DNA of 31,063 bases. Source: a virus. Below the pieces are notes generated by a model that saw only the letters and a program-made list of their open reading frames with translations, was not told the DNA's origin and did not search any database. This document shows, piece after piece, positions 29,543 through 31,063 of the stretch. Both the position numbers and the translations under genes were made by a program. Numbering within the stretch: the stretch's first letter is position 1; every line of letters begins with the position of its first letter. The DNA is taken from the IMG/VR virus record IMGVR_UViG_3300017613_004197, positions 1 to 31,063 of that record; one strand, 5' to 3'.

Positions 29543-31063
29543 GTGGAAAACCCAAAATTACGAGATTACCAGGAAAGAGCAATTTCAACCCTTCGATCAT
29601 TCATTGGTAAGGGGCTACGAAAAACTATCATGGCCCTGCCAACGGGGGCCGGAAAATCAATAATTTTTGGTCAGATAATTTCAAATGCTCTCGATAAAGG
29701 TAAAACTATTCTTTGGCTGGTACACCGGAGAAACTTGGTATGGCAGATGAAAGATGTTCTTGAACAATTCGGGGTAGAGGCCGGGGTAATTATGGCCGGG
29801 ACTGAATCAGATACAACCTTACCCTGTCAGATCGGAACAATCCAAACATATATAAGGCGGTTGAAATTAAGCGCCACTTTTGACAACCATTTTTTCATTG
29901 ATGCTGATTTGGTTTTAATTGACGAGGGGCATAGATCATTAAGCAAAACCTATATGGATACGATAAGCCTATATTCTGAAAAGATCATAATAGCCTGTAC
30001 AGCTACGCCCATGAGGGCCGATGGCCGGGGTATGGGCGAAGTTTACGATTCGATTGCAGATATAGCCGGGGTTCAGGAATTAACAGATCAAGAATATTTA
30101 TCTCCTGCCAGGTACTTTGCGCCGTCAACTCCTGACCTTGAGGGGGTTAAAATTGTGATGGGTGATTACGTTGTTAAACACCTGGACAAGAAAATGAATA
30201 AGACGAAACTAAACGGCGATATTGTAGAAAACTGGCTGAAAAATGGGGAGGACAGAAAAACCTTGGTTTTTTGTGTGAATGTGAAACACTCCATAGCCAT
30301 TTGTGAAGAGTTTCAAAAGCAGGGCGTGAACGCGGAACACTTAGATGCTAAAAGCAGTGATGAGGTACGGAATGATGTTTTTGTACGGATGGAGAGGGGG
30401 GACACTCAAGTTATTTGCAATGTTGGTCTGTATCAAGAGGGGTTAGATGTTCCGAGCGTGAGTTGTGTTATTATGGCAAGGCCGACCAAGAGTATGGGCC
30501 TTTACCGACAATGTTGTGGCCGGGGGTTGCGGGTGTTCCCAGGGAAAAGCGACTGCATTATTTTCGATCACGGGGGTGTAATTGAAGAGCATGGATTTTT
30601 AGAAGATGAACTTGAATGGAGCTTAGATGGTAAAGAAAAGGCGTGGAAGAAACCTACCATAAAAGAGAATGAACCAAAATTGAGCAAGTGTAGGGTGTGT
30701 CACCAGATATTCAAGGGAACTAAGATTTGTCCAGTGTGCGGCACAGAACTTCGATCCTTCGGCAAAAAGATTGAGACGGTTGACGCTGAACTTGTGGAAT
30801 TAAAGACGCTGAAGGAAAACAATAAGGCTTTGTGTTGGGAAGATAAGCGGATTTTCTATGGGACGTTGCTTTATTATGCTGAGAAGAATGGGTATAAGCG
30901 GGGTTGGGCTTCACACTCGTATAAAAGCTACACGGGTGTCTGGCCGAACGATAAAAGGGTAAAGCATGTGTCTCCCATACATCCAGAGGGTAAGTTTAAG
31001 AATTTACTACAACATATCTTAATAAAAAAAGCTGCTCAATACAAAAAATTAAAGGCGGCGTGA
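29543..31063 (+). CDS. SF2 DEAD/DEAH-type helicase with zinc ribbon
   Basis: 506 residues. SF2 motifs: DYQ near the start (8-10), I PTGAGKS (33-39), II DEGH (127-130), III TATP (153-156), V GLDV region (299-303) and VI QCCGRGLR (323-330). A zinc ribbon C383-C386-C396-C399 follows, and then a C-terminal domain with Trp/Lys-rich stretches (WASHSYKSYTGVWPNDKR). The enzyme unwinds duplex or branched DNA with ATP, likely for phage replication or recombination. GTG start with AAGGGGG in front; TGA is the final base of the window, so the gene is complete. Confidence 0.9.
   Translation: MENPKLRDYQERAISTLRSFIGKGLRKTIMALPTGAGKSIIFGQIISNALDKGKTILWLVHRRNLVWQMKDVLEQFGVEAGVIMAGTESDTTLPCQIGTIQTYIRRLKLSATFDNHFFIDADLVLIDEGHRSLSKTYMDTISLYSEKIIIACTATPMRADGRGMGEVYDSIADIAGVQELTDQEYLSPARYFAPSTPDLEGVKIVMGDYVVKHLDKKMNKTKLNGDIVENWLKNGEDRKTLVFCVNVKHSIAICEEFQKQGVNAEHLDAKSSDEVRNDVFVRMERGDTQVICNVGLYQEGLDVPSVSCVIMARPTKSMGLYRQCCGRGLRVFPGKSDCIIFDHGGVIEEHGFLEDELEWSLDGKEKAWKKPTIKENEPKLSKCRVCHQIFKGTKICPVCGTELRSFGKKIETVDAELVELKTLKENNKALCWEDKRIFYGTLLYYAEKNGYKRGWASHSYKSYTGVWPNDKRVKHVSPIHPEGKFKNLLQHILIKKAAQYKKLKAA

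Noticed and set aside
1-31063. tRNA genes, CRISPR arrays, insertion sequences
   Set aside because: No cloverleaf, no regular spaced repeats and no transposase were seen on reading both strands; a tRNAscan or CRISPR search was not possible here.

Overview
The window is part of the genome of a double-stranded DNA tailed bacteriophage. It holds a late rightward block of virion and lysis genes (about 1-21269), a leftward early operon (about 21266-26568) and a second rightward block (about 26897-31063). These meet at a divergent control region at 26640-26900. Genes are packed with ATGA, GTGA or TAATG overlaps and good Shine-Dalgarno sites. The host is probably Gram-negative: there are two lipobox lipoproteins, Sec signal peptides and a bare M23 endolysin with no wall-binding domain. 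No terminase, portal, DNA polymerase, SSB or full integrase is visible, and the first gene is cut by the left edge, so this is not a whole genome. I saw no tRNA, rRNA or CRISPR array.

Late block. The C-terminal bulk of an HK97-fold major capsid protein is followed by a free-standing LAGLIDADG endonuclease and a GC hairpin. Next come a beta-helix protein and small genes, then an adaptor and a large tail hub resembling the P22 gp4/gp10 or T7 gp11/gp12 pair; this points to a short-tailed (podovirus-like) particle. After these lie a Cys-rich protein interrupted by an in-frame TGA, a Gly-rich protein and two large proteins that look like DNA-ejection (internal virion) proteins. Two exported beta-helix and LamG-type proteins follow. 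The lysis cassette holds an HExxH protein, two small membrane proteins, an M23 endolysin, two lipoproteins and a DUF1353 protein.

Leftward early operon. A perfect-consensus sigma70 promoter drives about 16 genes. These include a PD-(D/E)XK exonuclease with an ERF single-strand annealing protein (a recombination module), an HNH-type nuclease, a beta-class amino-methyltransferase, a 56-residue stand-alone piece resembling the end of a tyrosine recombinase, and many small proteins too short for routine gene callers.

Rightward early block. A small helix-turn-helix regulator is apparently made from a leaderless transcript. It is followed by a C5-cytosine methyltransferase whose gene carries a long second open frame, an HNH endonuclease, and small proteins. 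A self-contained promoter, branched RNA and terminator come next, just upstream of a DUF1376-like replication gene and an SF2 helicase.

Most notable: the dual-frame methyltransferase gene, the roughly 120-nt structured transcript in front of the replication genes, the interrupted Cys-rich virion gene, and an inserted beta domain shared by the adaptor and tail hub.
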